Source of the DNA: Plantago elongata | Lineage: Eukaryota > Streptophyta > Magnoliopsida > Lamiales > Plantaginaceae | Direction of reading: 5' to 3' | NCBI GenBank assembly: GCA_036897095.1 | Contig: JAYMSP010001078.1 | Coordinates: forward strand, 1-36,538 | DNA: 36,538 nucleotides | Shown: one piece after another, positions 33,729-36,538 of the stretch | Layout: the number at the start of each line of letters is the position of its first letter | How positions within the stretch are numbered: position 1 is the first letter of the stretch | The notes under the pieces: model-generated | Databases searched by the model: none | What the model saw: the letters and a program-made list of their open reading frames with translations, nothing else | Told to the model about the DNA's origin: nothing | Translations under genes and position numbers: made by a program

Positions 33729-34202
33729 AGTGCAACTTCGATGATCTAGTCGGAGCTTTTCAAGTGGATTCGAGGCGGTGGAGTTCTTCGCGTTCTTTAA
33801 AAATTTTCTCATTTTTTTCCGAATAATATGATTGGATCAAATAAACATGTTTAGATGTTTTTACGTAAAATTATAATTATTTATAATTGTAGAATTATTA
33901 TGCAAATTACAATAATTCTCGTATTATTTATAATATATAAAAATATGACCCGTGATTTAATAAAATAAAAGCTGTCATTTTAAGATGAAATTTTAGTCGT
34001 TGGCGGTTACCCCGCATTGAATTAATTTTTGCGAACACCCCGAGAGTTATAATTCTTCTCTAAAACACGATTCGGTTCGATTCGATTATCTGTTTATTGA
34101 GCTGAGCTGATCCCAGTCGGCGACTACCCACACCAAAAATTCGGAAAGACATACGCCATTCCAATCCAGAAAATAGTAGCCGATTCGGAAGTGTGAAGTA
34201 AA

Positions 34203-36497
34203 ATGGCTCTAGGGTTTATATCGGGAAGAATTGGGAGATCGATTACAGTTAAGAGATCACCGTCTCTTGATATCCTCACATCAAATTTATATTATCAGGG
34301 CACCAGCCCTACTGCTTTCCTCACTAGCAAAGGTATGTTATGTAATGACCTTTTTTCAATTTCTTCTACTCTAAACTTGTCAAATTGGATTGGTTATCTG
34401 CAACTGATTTTACTTATCTTATATAGTGGTAATTTCTAATCTTTCCTGTTCGGTTTGTTGGCTGTAAATTTCTTCATGTTTTCCTAACTGTATTATCCAC
34501 CATTGGGACAGATATTTTGTTCAAATGTGTAATATTTTGTTCTACATACTGTATTTCACTTTCTCTAAATGAAATGAATAATTCCAATATACTCAACTTT
34601 TGATAAACTAAGTTCCATCTCAGGCTTTGTTATGGATACACTATACTTCTTTATGGAAAGGGTTCTTTTCTTATTTCAATGTATTCGAGCTGGATGTCAT
34701 AGATTAAGAATTAACAAGCTTAAACAGTTTAGGATGCTGCTTCTTTGCAGGTGCTTATGTTATTCATCCTCAAAGGTTGCCTAACTATGTGGTAGCAGAT
34801 TTGACTGGCTTCAAGGTATGCAAGATCATTTCGTTTTCAGTTTTCAACTACATCCAGTTCATCCATGAAAATACCTTTTATCAAGTGAGCTTGCATTGGC
34901 TCTGGAATTTACTTGTTCTAATCGTTATCACTCCCCGATCGCAGTCGTCTGAAAATTCAGGGATTGTGGGAGCGAAATGTATATTTCCATTTTGTAATGT
35001 GGAAACCAGCATGCATTAGTACACACGGCGGATACTCAACTGTAATGTCTATTTACTTGTTACAGTGCTAACTGCATTTTCTCTTATTCTCAGCCGAAAC
35101 CATATTTATCGCATATGGCAATAAAAGCTGCAAATCCAGTGGAGTCAACTACCAAGTAATGCTCGGCTACCATTCCCTCTCTTACAATTACTCAATTTCA
35201 GTTTTCCACTCATGGGAAATTAGTTTATTCCTTCTCTTAGTTCATTAGCTTCATTAATGTTATTATCTATTGTTGTTACTGGCTGTTGAATTGGTTTGTG
35301 GTTTTTTCTGTCTGCTATTTGTGAAAGGTACATGCTTGGTACAGTCAGTTCAAGTTACACTTCTCTTGGAGGAACTAGTCATAGAAATGTATATAGGTGT
35401 ACATTTGGTTATGAATATCGTGGTTTTATGTCCAACCAAGGCTGCAAATTAAAAAGGAGCTACAAAATGCGTAACCTGGGCTCCACAACTTCAATTCGGC
35501 AATATATTACTGTGAATGCCTCGACCGAACTTAAATCTAAGAAGGTGCTTTTATACCTGACTGGGATGGTTTTTGGAATGGTGGGCTTGAGTTATGCTGC
35601 TGTTCCATTGTATAGAAGATTCTGTCAAGCTACTGGTTATGGTGGTACTATCCAACGTCGGGAGGTTAGGTGGTCATACTTATTTTTTGCTTAAACCATG
35701 ATCTGGTTTCATTAGTCGTTGTTGATACTGATACACGATTCTTGATGTCTGTAGAGTGTTGAAGAAAAAATTGCCCGTCATGCTAAGGATGGCACCACCA
35801 CATCCAGGTCTGGTTTTCATACTCAGAGACTGCTGATATTATCTGTAATTTGCAACGCTAGATCATGCTCAGTTTGTTTATAGGTTTGAATGTAGGACTA
35901 TGCAAGGCCGTTAGTAAGTTTTGTCTTTATTTTCCTAAAGGGAACTCAGTACATCCAAAAGCTTCATTCACTGTATGGCTAGACTTGTAGAAGGATTTCT
36001 CAGGTTAAATGCCATGGACAGGAAGGATGTATTATTTAGCAATGTCATGTCTAATTGATCATTAGCATAATCTGCTAAGGTTCGAGGCTGATAAAATGAT
36101 TTCTTTTTTCCTGTACAACCATGTGCACATTATGTATGAATGACATCTGATTTTGTGCTAGCAGGGAGATTGTGGTGCAGTTCAATGCTGATGTGTCTGA
36201 TGGGATGCCCTGGAAATTTACTGCAACACAAAGAGAGGTGCGTAAGCCATAGCCAAGATTTTGTAGGAACATGGCAATAACTGTTTTTCATGCATGTCCC
36301 GGATACCGGATGTATTGGGTGTAATATTTGTTAAATTTTGCTTTTATTTTGTCATTTATATTTACTTCACCTCACTTCTGTGCCCTGACTGTAGGTAAGG
36401 GTCAAGCCTGGAGAGAGTGCTCTTGCGTTTTATACGGCTGAAAACAGAAGTTCAACCCCGATTACAGGAATGTCTACTTATAATGTTACTCCAATGC

Positions 36498-36499
<2 letters not shown>
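34203..36499 (+). CDS. COX11: COX11, cytochrome c oxidase copper chaperone, 3' end missing
   Basis: Exons: 34203-34332, 34751-34815, 35094-35155, 35328-35664, 35755-35807, 36165-36237 and 36395-36499. They give 275 residues in phase, and the gene continues past the window. COX11 is anchored in the mitochondrial inner membrane and delivers copper to the CuB site of COX1. A mitochondrial presequence ([19 protein letters not shown]) opens the protein. The single transmembrane helix is about residues 159-179 ([20 protein letters not shown]), followed by the family signature [14 protein letters not shown] with Cys185. The copper-binding domain follows with [33 protein letters not shown] and STYNVTPMQ. 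The essential CFCF copper motif is expected in the next exon, outside the window. The region before the helix (about 86-155) is variable, as usual. Confidence 0.95.

Positions 36500-36538
<39 letters not shown>
36500..36538. repeat. (TA)n microsatellite at window end
   Basis: Immediately after the exon 7 donor, GTATATAT continues as pure TA to the edge of the window, so the intron starts inside a dinucleotide repeat. Confidence 0.95.

Larger units (their letters stand above)
32110..34202. other. AT-rich gene-free region upstream of COX11
   Basis: No coding sequence was recognised. It contains a 73-bp tandem duplication (32563-32708) and an island with higher G+C and palindromes (33640-33790). 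The last ~150 bp are presumably the COX11 promoter and 5' UTR. Confidence 0.55.

Noticed and set aside
1..36538. CRISPR arrays, operons or bacterial insertions
   Set aside because: No regularly spaced short repeats with unique spacers and no intronless polycistronic layout. All recognised genes are plant-type.

Overview
This window is plant nuclear DNA, most likely from a eudicot. It carries spliced genes with GT-AG introns (and one GC-AG intron), long AT-rich intergenic tracts, an LTR retrotransposon, Stowaway-like and foldback MITEs and several microsatellites. The gene families (CC-type NLR, miR397-targeted laccase, DUF569, PSI-type DUF668 protein) are all plant families. Nothing suggests bacterial or organellar DNA. 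Exon models were built by hand from splice signals and reading-frame continuity, and most junctions restore well-conserved protein motifs.

Layout, left to right. (1) 1-662, minus strand: N-terminal part of a CC-NB-ARC resistance gene (Rx-type coiled coil, then P-loop) that runs off the left edge; its upstream leader contains a roughly 130-bp sequence three times. (2) 1.2-5.4 kb: AT-rich, gene-free DNA holding an unusual tandem array of three 126-136 bp imperfect hairpins (4297-4817) that look like a miRNA or other small-RNA cluster. (3) 5482-8904: a complete but apparently non-autonomous LTR retrotransposon with a perfect 5-bp target-site duplication. (4) 9331-9852, plus: an intronless single-domain DUF569 gene. 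(5) 11339-13700, minus: a complete six-exon laccase of the LAC17/LAC2 type with all copper motifs and a miR397 target site. (6) 13.8-17.5 kb: gene-free DNA with a CTT microsatellite, a GGT-rich minisatellite, a Stowaway terminus and a foldback MITE. (7) 17552-19393, plus: an F-box gene. (8) 22212-26497 or 26620, plus: a 12-exon PSI-like (DUF3475/DUF668) gene whose conserved C-terminal tail lies in frame beyond a TGA; a 90-nt optional intron would restore it. (9) 27060-30690, minus: an eight-exon zinc alcohol dehydrogenase with a probable organelle transit peptide; one intron holds a tiny retroposed tRNA-like element. (10) 31-34 kb: MITE, foldback and tandem duplications. (11) 34203 to the right edge, plus: COX11, the mitochondrial copper chaperone for cytochrome c oxidase, lacking its last exon(s).

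The genes are independent transcription units and do not form a pathway or cluster. The PSI-like gene and the dehydrogenase converge on about 440 bp. The observations most worth following up are the three-hairpin array near the NLR, the candidate exitron in the PSI-like gene, and the retroposed tRNA-like element with 14-bp target duplications.
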